Part shown: piece by piece, positions 6,562-13,057 of the stretch | How positions within the stretch are numbered: position 1 is the stretch's first letter | Layout: the number at the start of each line of letters is the position of its first letter | Origin: Spirochaetota bacterium | GTDB lineage: Bacteria; Spirochaetota; JAGLSM01; JAKPMW01 | Length of the DNA stretch: 16,865 nucleotides | Direction: 5' to 3' | Assembly (NCBI GenBank): GCA_029548715.1 | Contig: JAKPMW010000377.1 | Span: forward strand, 1-16,865 | Translations under genes and position numbers: made by a program | Notes under the pieces: generated by a model | Databases searched by the model: none | What the model was told of the DNA's origin: nothing | Seen by the model: the letters and a program-made list of their open reading frames with translations, nothing else

Positions 6562-7322
6562 TGACGCTGGCCCGGGTCACAGGAGAGCTTGATGCTCTCC
6601 TTGACCGGAGGAGGATAGCAGACTATTCGAACAATGGTCTGCAGATCGAAGGTCGGCCGGAGGTCAGGCGGATAGCCTTTGCAGTGGATGCGGGACTTGA
6701 GACGATCCAGCGTGCCAGACAGGCTTCGGCTGACCTTCTGGTTGTCCACCATGGTCTCTTCTGGAACCAGCCCCTCATGATTACAGGAACGCACAGACAG
6801 CGGGTTGCGGCCTGTATCGAAAACGGGATCTCCCTTTACGCGGCCCACCTTCCCCTTGATGTCCATCCCCGGTTTGGAAACAATCCCGGCATTCTGGAGG
6901 ACGCAGGATTTTCGGTCTCGGGACGCTTTGCCGAAGAGCGGGGTCTTGCTGTCGGATTTATGGGAACATGCGAGGGCGGACGGACCCTGGAAGAGATCCA
7001 GGCTGGGCTTGAAGCCAGTCTGGGGTGCAGGCCCTTCAGGATCCTCGGCACAACAGAACCTGAAAAACGGTATTACACAGCGGGTGCCATTACTGGCAGC
7101 GGGTTGAGATACGCTGAGGAGGCATCCGCGCTGGGCGCTGATATCTATCTCAGCGGAGAGGGAAGTCACGCAGCGTACCATCAGGTTATCGAATGCGGGA
7201 TTGTCTGCCTTCTCTACGGGCATTATCTCAGCGAGACTGTCGGACTCAGGCGGCTTATGGCGCACCTGGTCAAGGAATGGAATATCGAGTGTGTCTTTCT
7301 TGATGTTCCGACCGGATTCTGA
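6558..7322 (+). CDS. NIF3/DUF34-family dinuclear-metal protein (YbgI-like)
   Basis: A 254-residue NIF3 (DUF34) protein, often labelled GTP cyclohydrolase 1 type 2; the true substrate is unsettled for most members. The five expected metal ligands are visible: H64 and H65 in VVHHGLFW, D101 in HLPLDVHP, H222 and E226 in GHYLSE. HPRFGNN (103-109) is also typical. The family forms hexameric rings in the cytoplasm. The start is GTG 6558 (4-bp overlap with the flaA stop) or ATG 6561 (TGATG overlap). Both imply translational coupling, with GAAGG at 6544-6548 as a possible ribosome-binding site. SGEGSHAAYHQ (199-209) stands where many members have a TGDxxxH-type motif, a small deviation. Sharing a transcript with flaA is unexpected for a housekeeping enzyme. 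Confidence 0.9.
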   Translation: MMTLARVTGELDALLDRRRIADYSNNGLQIEGRPEVRRIAFAVDAGLETIQRARQASADLLVVHHGLFWNQPLMITGTHRQRVAACIENGISLYAAHLPLDVHPRFGNNPGILEDAGFSVSGRFAEERGLAVGFMGTCEGGRTLEEIQAGLEASLGCRPFRILGTTEPEKRYYTAGAITGSGLRYAEEASALGADIYLSGEGSHAAYHQVIECGIVCLLYGHYLSETVGLRRLMAHLVKEWNIECVFLDVPTGF

Positions 7323-7328
7323 CAGCCC

Positions 7329-7865
7329 TTATTCGCTCTCTCTGTTTTCTTCGGCAAGGCACAGGGCCGCGAGATCCTGGTACAGGAGTGTTCCTTCGCG
7401 CATGCGGGCAAGAATCCCTGGCCCGAGGTTTTTTACTTCCCTGGCAGGATTGCCGGCCCAGAGGGTTTCAGGAGGAACAGAGGCCCGCTCGGGAATCAGT
7501 GCTCCTGCAGCGACAAGGGCATGATGGCCGATGGTTGCGCCTGACAGGATGATGGCACCCATCCCGATGAGGGCACCTTCCCCGATCGTACAGCCGTGGC
7601 AGATGGCGCCATGCCCGACGAGGACATTCTCCTGGAGAATGCAGGGTTGCTCACGCCCTACATGAAGCACCGCATTGTCCTGGATGTTGCTTCCTTGTCC
7701 GATGATAACCGGAGCAAGATCGCCGCGTACAACCGCATTCCACCAGATACTGACCCGAGGCCCAAGCCGGACATCCCCCACGATGCGGGCACCAGGCGCA
7801 ATGTAGGCGGACTGGTCTGCCTGGGGGAATACCCCGTTGTATGGATATAAGCCTCTTCTTCTCAT
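7329..7865 (-). CDS. Gamma-class carbonic anhydrase-like hexapeptide-repeat protein
   Basis: A 178-residue left-handed beta-helix protein with repeated hexapeptides (IAPGARIVGDVRLG, ...TIGEGALIGMGAIILSG, ...TIGHHALV). Three zinc-ligand histidines are in the expected places: H68 (QDNAVLHVG), H85 and H90 (VGHGAICHGC). R47 and D49 (VVRGD) and Q62 (QDN) match other conserved residues. Carbonic anhydrase activity of such YrdA/CaiE-type proteins is variable and often unproven. The acidic loop of the archaeal enzyme is absent. Cytoplasmic trimer expected. Start 7865 is supported by GGAGG 8 bases upstream. It converges on the NIF3 gene with only 6 bases between stops and no visible terminator. It is divergent from rlpA. 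Confidence 0.9.
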   Translation of the reverse strand: MRRRGLYPYNGVFPQADQSAYIAPGARIVGDVRLGPRVSIWWNAVVRGDLAPVIIGQGSNIQDNAVLHVGREQPCILQENVLVGHGAICHGCTIGEGALIGMGAIILSGATIGHHALVAAGALIPERASVPPETLWAGNPAREVKNLGPGILARMREGTLLYQDLAALCLAEENRESE

Positions 7866-7898
7866 GGCGATCCTCCGGCAGTCAGCGGGACTTCTTCC

Positions 7899-7926
7899 TA
7901 CAGTCCATTTCGAATTGTACCGATAA
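7899..7926 (+). promoter_or_regulatory. Possible sigma-28-like promoter of rlpA
   Basis: ACCGATAA (7919-7926) matches 7 of 8 bases of the flagellar sigma-28 -10 GCCGATAA. TACA (7899-7902) lies 16 bases upstream, 3 of 4 to TAAA. Transcription would begin near 7933, about 30 bases before the rlpA ATG. On the opposite strand the overlapping TACAAT (7914-7919) could be the -10 for the carbonic-anhydrase-like gene. Tentative. Confidence 0.25.
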
Positions 7927-7963
7927 ATGAAACAAATTCCTGCAGAATGTGGAGCGTAACACC

Positions 7964-8836
7964 ATGAGAAACCTGATCGCTCTGGTACTTGTCGTCATCC
8001 TTGTCTCCCTGCCGCTGGCAGCAGCCGAGACAGCCAATATTCCCATGCTGTTTTATGGAGAGGCATCGTGGTATGGGGATACCTATCACGGGAGGGCAAC
8101 CGCAAGCGGTGAAACCTACGACATGACAATGCTGACTGCGGCGCACAGGACGCTCCCATTCGGGACACTGGTCCGGGTCACAAACCTTGAAAATGACAAG
8201 AGCGTTACCGTCAGGATCAATGACCGGGGGCCGTTTGCGAAGGACAGGGTGATCGATGTCTCCCGTGCAGCAGCCTCGCTTCTGGATTTTCACAACAAGG
8301 GAACCGCCAAGGTCGAGATTCGGGTAGTCCAGCTTGGGGATGGCAAGATGCAGGCCTCTGTCAGCGCTGCAAGTGCAGCCCCCTCCCTGGGCAAGGGTGA
8401 TGAGAAGGCACAAACCCCTGCCGCGTCCCAAGACGCGTCCCAGGACGCAATGGCAAAGGATACGCGGGTTCCGGATACGAACAGGCATGTGGTAGTTGTA
8501 GATCCGAAAAAGACGACCGAGACAGACACGACCGATGGCCCCCGAATCATCCGGCCTGAGGATGTTCACCATAAAAATGATACGCAGGAAAAAGTGCAGG
8601 CGAATGACTCCGGTCGCTTTGTGGTTCAGGCGGGTGCCTTTTTGAGCCTGGATAACGCCGAAAACCTCTTGAGAAAAATTCAGGCCCTGGGCTTGCCGGT
8701 GTATCTCAGGCAGTTTTCCGGTGAAAAGCTGCACCGGGTATGGGTTGGACCGTTTGGGACAAAGGCGGATGCGGACCAGGTGCTTGACAGGGTTCGGTCA
8801 AAGGCTGAACAGGCATTTGTCAGAAACAGGAATTGA
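7964..8836 (+). CDS. rlpA: RlpA-family septal/peptidoglycan lytic protein with SPOR domain
   Basis: A 290-residue exported protein: signal peptide (1-21, ending AAA before ETANI), double-psi beta-barrel RlpA domain (about 30-122) and C-terminal SPOR domain (about 217-288: RFVVQAGAFLSLDNAENLL...VWVGPFG). The RlpA motifs are complete: ASWYGDTYHGRATASGE (34-50), TAAHRTLPFGT (58-68), VRINDRGPF (83-91) and RVIDVS. Some RlpA proteins are lytic transglycosylases acting on glycan strands lacking stem peptides, and SPOR domains bind such denuded glycan at division sites. Activity here is inferred. No lipobox Cys is seen, so it is probably a soluble periplasmic form. The linker (about 123-216) is low-complexity with a small ASQD repeat. 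ATG 7964 with GGAG at 7951-7954 is preferred to the in-frame GTG at 7949. First gene of a three-gene run. Confidence 0.9.
   Translation: MRNLIALVLVVILVSLPLAAAETANIPMLFYGEASWYGDTYHGRATASGETYDMTMLTAAHRTLPFGTLVRVTNLENDKSVTVRINDRGPFAKDRVIDVSRAAASLLDFHNKGTAKVEIRVVQLGDGKMQASVSAASAAPSLGKGDEKAQTPAASQDASQDAMAKDTRVPDTNRHVVVVDPKKTTETDTTDGPRIIRPEDVHHKNDTQEKVQANDSGRFVVQAGAFLSLDNAENLLRKIQALGLPVYLRQFSGEKLHRVWVGPFGTKADADQVLDRVRSKAEQAFVRNRN
8423..8446 (+). repeat. 12-bp tandem duplication in the rlpA linker
   Basis: Two copies of GCGTCCCA(A/G)GAC (8423-8434 and 8435-8446), differing at one base, encode the ASQD ASQD stretch in the low-complexity linker between the RlpA and SPOR domains. Small recent slippage duplication. 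Confidence 0.7.
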
Positions 8837-8842
8837 CGGGCA

Positions 8843-9760
8843 ATGCGCACATTTTTTCGGGATATGGCAGGGCCGTTTGTCAGGGAACTCACCGGGCATA
8901 ACCGGTGGGTCCATCTGGCATTTGCCGGGATAGCCGCCGTCTTTCTCTGCTACATCTATCTTGGCAAAGAACCCTTTATGAAGGGTGCAGGATACGGGAT
9001 TCCCGCTCTTGTCAGCGGTGAAACTGCAGCCGGTGAACGGCGCAGCGAATTGCAGCGCCATAGACGACTGGCGACTGCCAATCCACCGGCAGCCACGGCA
9101 AGTGAAAGCAGGGTCGCCGAACTGGAAAAGCGTGTTGCGGAGGACAACAGGTCTGCTCCGGGACGCGCCCGTGCCATGCATTACCTCAAGTATGCCGGAT
9201 GGTTTTTTGCGACATTTGTCATACTTTTTGTGATTCCGGTGATGTTTATCATGCTTCATCCGCATCTGCGGTTGAGGGATTACGGACTCGGGCTGGGAGA
9301 CTGGAAGTTTTCGCTCAGGATATTTTCCGTTTTTGCCCTGATCATGATTCTGGCGGTCTTGGCCATAAAGATTTTCAGGATTGAGGGTTTTTTGCGTTAC
9401 TACCCGATGTTCGCCGAAAAGGGTGTCACGGGAAGCCAGGCTGATTTTTTGCTCTGGTTTATCATTGTTGAATTGTGTTTTTTCCTGTACTTTGTCGGCT
9501 GGGAGTTTTTTTTCCGCGGGCTCCTGGTTTTCCCGCTTTCGAGGCGTATCGGGCCTTTGGCAGCGCTGGTGGGGATTGTTCCTTTTGCAATCATGCATGC
9601 AGGAAAACCGGTTGCGGAGGCATTTGGTTCGATTATTGCCGCGTGGGTGCTTGGTATTCTTGTTATACGGGCGCGATCCTTTTGGGTTTGTCCGGTGCTG
9701 CATTTTGCCATTGCGTTTGTGATGGACCTGATGGCAGCGTTGTCACGAAATCTCTTTTGA
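8843..9760 (+). CDS. CPBP-family intramembrane metalloprotease (Abi-like)
   Basis: A 305-residue membrane protein. One hydrophobic segment lies at about residues 22-40, then a soluble charged stretch (about 60-112, partly coiled), then several membrane segments (about 116-137, 158-177, 201-219, 238-252, 262-276, 283-300). Motif 1 is WEFFFRG (220-226; E221 and R225), motif 2 is FAIMHAG (248-254; H252), and the third His is in LHFAIAFVMD (H287). These match the glutamate/histidine site of CPBP (CaaX protease and bacteriocin-processing) enzymes. The usual double Glu is WE here, a variation seen in a subgroup of the family. Substrate unknown. It starts 6 bases after rlpA and the ribosome-binding site is poor, which suggests translational coupling. 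Followed after 15 bases by the unknown 601-residue gene. Confidence 0.85.
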   Translation: MRTFFRDMAGPFVRELTGHNRWVHLAFAGIAAVFLCYIYLGKEPFMKGAGYGIPALVSGETAAGERRSELQRHRRLATANPPAATASESRVAELEKRVAEDNRSAPGRARAMHYLKYAGWFFATFVILFVIPVMFIMLHPHLRLRDYGLGLGDWKFSLRIFSVFALIMILAVLAIKIFRIEGFLRYYPMFAEKGVTGSQADFLLWFIIVELCFFLYFVGWEFFFRGLLVFPLSRRIGPLAALVGIVPFAIMHAGKPVAEAFGSIIAAWVLGILVIRARSFWVCPVLHFAIAFVMDLMAALSRNLF

Positions 9761-9775
9761 TGATCGGGTGCGACC

Positions 9776-11581
9776 ATGGCGTACGATGACGAGTCGATTC
9801 GAAAGGCCAAGGACAAAGGTATCTTCAATGACAGCTTTGATCCGATGGCACTCGGGTTGAGCGAGGAAGAGAAAAAACGCATGGCGCGAGGCTTTGAAGG
9901 CGCGCAGCGTGATCTTCTCAAACAGGCCGAATCATCGGGAGCACGCTCGGGCAGCAAGCGGGAGACTCGTGGAAAACAGTCCGCAGGGAAGGTGGGCTTT
10001 TTTGAACGGGTTGTGCGGTTTTTTCTCATGCTCTTTACCGGCTTGTCGCCTGCCGATTACGAGAAGAAAAAGAAGATCAAGGAACTCAAGCAGGCCATCA
10101 AACGGCTCAAGCCACAGGTCTATAATTTTCAGACAGAAACGATTTCGGCGGAGTTTGCCAGGCTCATCCACGATTTTGTCAGGTTGATCTGGCCGTACCG
10201 GGTAGTCTTTGAGGATGTCTTCGGTGAAGACGATGCCGAGCAGCATCTTGATTTTCAGTTGTACTACGTTCGAATGATGGTGCCGACGATCACGGATGAA
10301 GAGGTATACCGCTTTACGGAAGATGGATTGAAGGAGTATGTCCGCAACGACCGGGACTCGATGGTCCGTAAGCGTGTTGACGAGATGGCAGATATTTTCT
10401 TGCGGAATATTGATGAGGAGACAAGGCGGCGGCTCAATCGTTCGTTTGCGGATTTTATCAACACAAAAGAGATGATCGGGTACAACTTTTTCTCACTGCT
10501 CAGGCGGTTTCATTCCGGATATACGGTTGAAGACGAAAACCAGGTTTTCCATGACATCAGGCCGGATGGAACCGGAGAAATGCTCAAGGACCTCGAGAGT
10601 GTGCTGCTGGCAGTCAACACCAAGATGTTGCCCTCCGTCCTCGGCATAGCCGCAGGGTATTATCAGGAGAGAATGCTTCAGAAAATGGATCAGGAAGCCG
10701 GTGCTGCAACGCTCCTTCATTTTCAGAAAATGGCAGAAAGTGGATACCGGACAGTCACGTCTGCGCTTTCGCGAATTGTCAACGGGCAGCAGATCTGTCT
10801 TCTGATCAGGTATGTTACAAAAAACCTTGAGTATGAGACACACATCTATCCAAGAGGAACAAACTTTTTTGAGGAGTTTGGCAAGGGCCTGTCTTCGGCG
10901 CTTGAGGCCAGAGTCAGCCGGGTATTGGCCAGACGCAAGCAGGAAGAGGTGGATGCCAGGCTCAAGGAGATGTTTGAGACGCTCGAACCGCTGCCGGATT
11001 TTATCTACTCGGACGCGACCAATGCAATTCTGACCAAGCTTGACCTGCCGGAGTTTATCTATCCGACAGCGTTTTACGTTTCGATGAGGTTTTACGCTGA
11101 AAAATATTACCAGTATATCAAGCGGGTGTTGAACAAGCTGATTGTTGACGGAAGCTTCAAGGACAGTCTGGCCAGACGAACCCTTGCCGATGAATTTTAC
11201 AAAATGGATGATCTTTCAAACAGGCTGACTGTCTTTTCCAACTCTGTGAACATGCGCAAGGAAAAGGGGAGTCTCTTTCAGGCGATGCTGCAGAAATTCA
11301 AGGGCGATCTGGCTTCCAAAAAAGCGCTTGGCGCCCGGATTGCGGCCATTAACCAAGACCTGCACGCTGTCTTGCAGGATATCCGCGACTGTACGATCAA
11401 CCTTCAGACCGTTTTGGTGCGGATAGGGCATGACATTGATTCGGAGAAACCCGAGATACTTGACAATCTTCACAAGATAGGGACATCCGGCAACGCCCGT
11501 TTTCTTGGAGAACTTAGAAGAAGCATTCGCGAGACCGTCCTGTTTTCGGATGTCATCCTCAAGGTTTTCAAGGATTCCTGA
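9776..11581 (+). CDS. Uncharacterised 601-residue alpha-helical protein (resembles spirochaetal DUF5312)
   Basis: I do not recognise a function. The protein has no signal peptide and no clear membrane segment apart from a short hydrophobic patch (VGFFERVVRFFLMLFTGLSP, about residues 73-92) that might be an amphipathic membrane-contact helix. The N-terminus is charged and flexible (residues 1-70). The rest looks helical, with Phe/Tyr/Leu-rich blocks such as FARLIHDFVRLIWPYR and PEFIYPTAFYVSMRFYAEKYYQY. The overall look recalls the spirochaete-restricted DUF5312 group; this is from memory and unverified. It is the third gene of the run with rlpA and the CPBP protease. The start has no strong ribosome-binding site. 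It converges on the DAHP synthase gene with 17 bases between stops. Only a weak 5-bp inverted repeat (about 11551-11572) lies at its 3' end. Confidence 0.8.
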   Translation: MAYDDESIRKAKDKGIFNDSFDPMALGLSEEEKKRMARGFEGAQRDLLKQAESSGARSGSKRETRGKQSAGKVGFFERVVRFFLMLFTGLSPADYEKKKKIKELKQAIKRLKPQVYNFQTETISAEFARLIHDFVRLIWPYRVVFEDVFGEDDAEQHLDFQLYYVRMMVPTITDEEVYRFTEDGLKEYVRNDRDSMVRKRVDEMADIFLRNIDEETRRRLNRSFADFINTKEMIGYNFFSLLRRFHSGYTVEDENQVFHDIRPDGTGEMLKDLESVLLAVNTKMLPSVLGIAAGYYQERMLQKMDQEAGAATLLHFQKMAESGYRTVTSALSRIVNGQQICLLIRYVTKNLEYETHIYPRGTNFFEEFGKGLSSALEARVSRVLARRKQEEVDARLKEMFETLEPLPDFIYSDATNAILTKLDLPEFIYPTAFYVSMRFYAEKYYQYIKRVLNKLIVDGSFKDSLARRTLADEFYKMDDLSNRLTVFSNSVNMRKEKGSLFQAMLQKFKGDLASKKALGARIAAINQDLHAVLQDIRDCTINLQTVLVRIGHDIDSEKPEILDNLHKIGTSGNARFLGELRRSIRETVLFSDVILKVFKDS

Positions 11582-11598
11582 AACACACGCATTGGCTG

Positions 11599-12927
11599 TC
11601 AGACGATTTCTTTTGCGATAAGGAAGGCAAGCTCGAGTGCCTGACGGGCATTGAGCCTTGGGTCGCAGGCGGTCTGATAGTTGGTCGCCAGATCTGATGC
11701 GGCAAGTCCTTCAGCACCGCCGGTGCATTCGGTGACATTGTCTCCTGTCAACTCAAGATGCACGCCTCCGGCGATTGTGCCTTCGGATTTGTGAATCTGG
11801 AGAAAATCACGCAATTCGGACACGACCAGGGCAAAATCGCGGGTCTTGTACCCTCCTGCAGTCGTGCTTGTATTGCCATGCATCGGATCACAGCTCCAGA
11901 GGACATCATATCCATGGGTCTTGATGGTGCGGATCAGGCCAGGGAGATGCTTGGCGATGTTGGGTGCCCCAAAGCGTGTAATCAGGGTAATCCTGCCGGC
12001 TTCATTGGACGGATTGACAGTGTCAATCAGGCGGCACAGGTCGTCCGGGGACATGGATGGCCCTGACTTGATTCCGACCGGATTCCGGATTCCGCGCAAA
12101 AATTCGACGTGAGCGCCATCCGGCTGGCGCGTCCGGTCCCCCAGCCAGAGCATGTGCGCCGAGAGGTCGTAATAGCGTCCGCTCTGAGGATCAAGCCGGG
12201 TCAGCGCTGATTCATAGTCGAGGACGAGGGCCTCATGGGAAGTATAAAAGTCGGTTGTGGCGGTCTCCTCGCGCGAATTGACTCCACAGGCTTGCATAAA
12301 GGCAAGTGCCTTTGAGATGCCGTCTGCGATCTCGGCAAACTGCTGCCCCTGCGGGCTGTCAAGGATGAAGGCTTCATTCCATGAGTGAACCTGCTGCAGG
12401 TCGGCAAATCCTCCCTTGGAGAGCCCCCGGACGATGTTGAGGATCGAAGCACTGAAATTGTAGGCATCAAGCAGGTTTTTCGGGTTGGGGGTCCGGGACT
12501 TTATCGTCCCTTCAGGCCGGTTGACGATGTCCCCGAAATAATTGGGCAATTCCTCGCCGTTGATGGTCTCGGTCGCCTGCGAGCGTGGTTTGGCAAATTG
12601 ACCGGCAAACCGGCCGACCTTGATGACCGGTTTGGCGGCTGCATACATCAGGACCATGTTCATCTGGAGTAAAACACGCAGCAGACTTTCGATCTGGTCA
12701 AGCCGGGGAGAAAAGCGTTCGGCACAGTCACCACCCTGGAGAAGAAACATTCGGCCCCGCGCAGCCTGCGAAATCTTTTCGCGCAGGATGTCCACTTCGC
12801 CGGTGAACACAAGAGGCAGGCGTTGTCCCAGTATTTCGAGAATCCTCGACAGTTTATCCCGGTCCGGCCAGTCCGGCTGCTGTCGTGCGGGAAAGTTCTG
12901 CCAGGAGAGCGGGTTCCAGCGGTGCAT
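11599..12927 (-). CDS. Class II 3-deoxy-7-phosphoheptulonate (DAHP) synthase
   Basis: A 442-residue enzyme condensing phosphoenolpyruvate and erythrose 4-phosphate, the first step of the shikimate pathway. Class II signatures: QGGDCAERF (64-72), KVGRFAGQFAKPRS (103-116), DPMHGN (347-352), HLELTG (390-395) and ACDPRLN (420-426). The four metal ligands C68, H350, E392 and D422 are spaced exactly as in the Mycobacterium tuberculosis enzyme as I recall it (C87, H369, E411, D441), shifted by 19. The N-terminus is therefore about 19 residues shorter, which may affect feedback regulation that in M. tuberculosis involves N-terminal elements. The start is 12927, with AGGAGGA just upstream. The frame extends to 13131 but overlaps the clpC control region and ends in nonsense. 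Divergent from clpC by 130 bases. Confidence 0.94.
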   Translation of the reverse strand: MHRWNPLSWQNFPARQQPDWPDRDKLSRILEILGQRLPLVFTGEVDILREKISQAARGRMFLLQGGDCAERFSPRLDQIESLLRVLLQMNMVLMYAAAKPVIKVGRFAGQFAKPRSQATETINGEELPNYFGDIVNRPEGTIKSRTPNPKNLLDAYNFSASILNIVRGLSKGGFADLQQVHSWNEAFILDSPQGQQFAEIADGISKALAFMQACGVNSREETATTDFYTSHEALVLDYESALTRLDPQSGRYYDLSAHMLWLGDRTRQPDGAHVEFLRGIRNPVGIKSGPSMSPDDLCRLIDTVNPSNEAGRITLITRFGAPNIAKHLPGLIRTIKTHGYDVLWSCDPMHGNTSTTAGGYKTRDFALVVSELRDFLQIHKSEGTIAGGVHLELTGDNVTECTGGAEGLAASDLATNYQTACDPRLNARQALELAFLIAKEIV

Positions 12928-12998
12928 GACTTCCTCCTGATGTGTGTCCGATAGGGCAAGGTGATACCAAGAATATACGACGACAATGGGCGTGCGGC

Positions 12999-13028
12999 TT
13001 GGCCGACCGAACGGCGGACAGGTATATT
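12999..13028 (+). promoter_or_regulatory. Probable sigma-70-type promoter of clpC
   Basis: TTGGCC (12999-13004), an 18-base spacer, then TATATT (13023-13028). The expected transcription start is near 13034, with AAGGAG at 13045-13050 and the ATG at 13058. A GCCG/CGGC inverted repeat (13002-13015) sits in the spacer. I find no CIRCE element and no CtsR-type GGTCAAA repeat, so classical stress repression of clpC is not evident. On the opposite strand TATATT at 12972-12977 could be the -10 for DAHP synthase, without a clear -35. Confidence 0.45.
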
Positions 13029-13057
13029 TAGGATTGTACCATATAAGGAGGCCGTTG

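Noticed and set aside
12986..13057. Longer ClpC start at 12986
   Set aside because: ClpC proteins begin at MFEGLT-type sequence. AAGGAG precedes 13058 and the predicted promoter lies inside the extension.
12928..13057. CIRCE or CtsR heat-shock operator upstream of clpC
   Set aside because: Neither the TTAGCACTC/GAGTGCTAA pair nor GGTCAAA heptamers were found on either strand.
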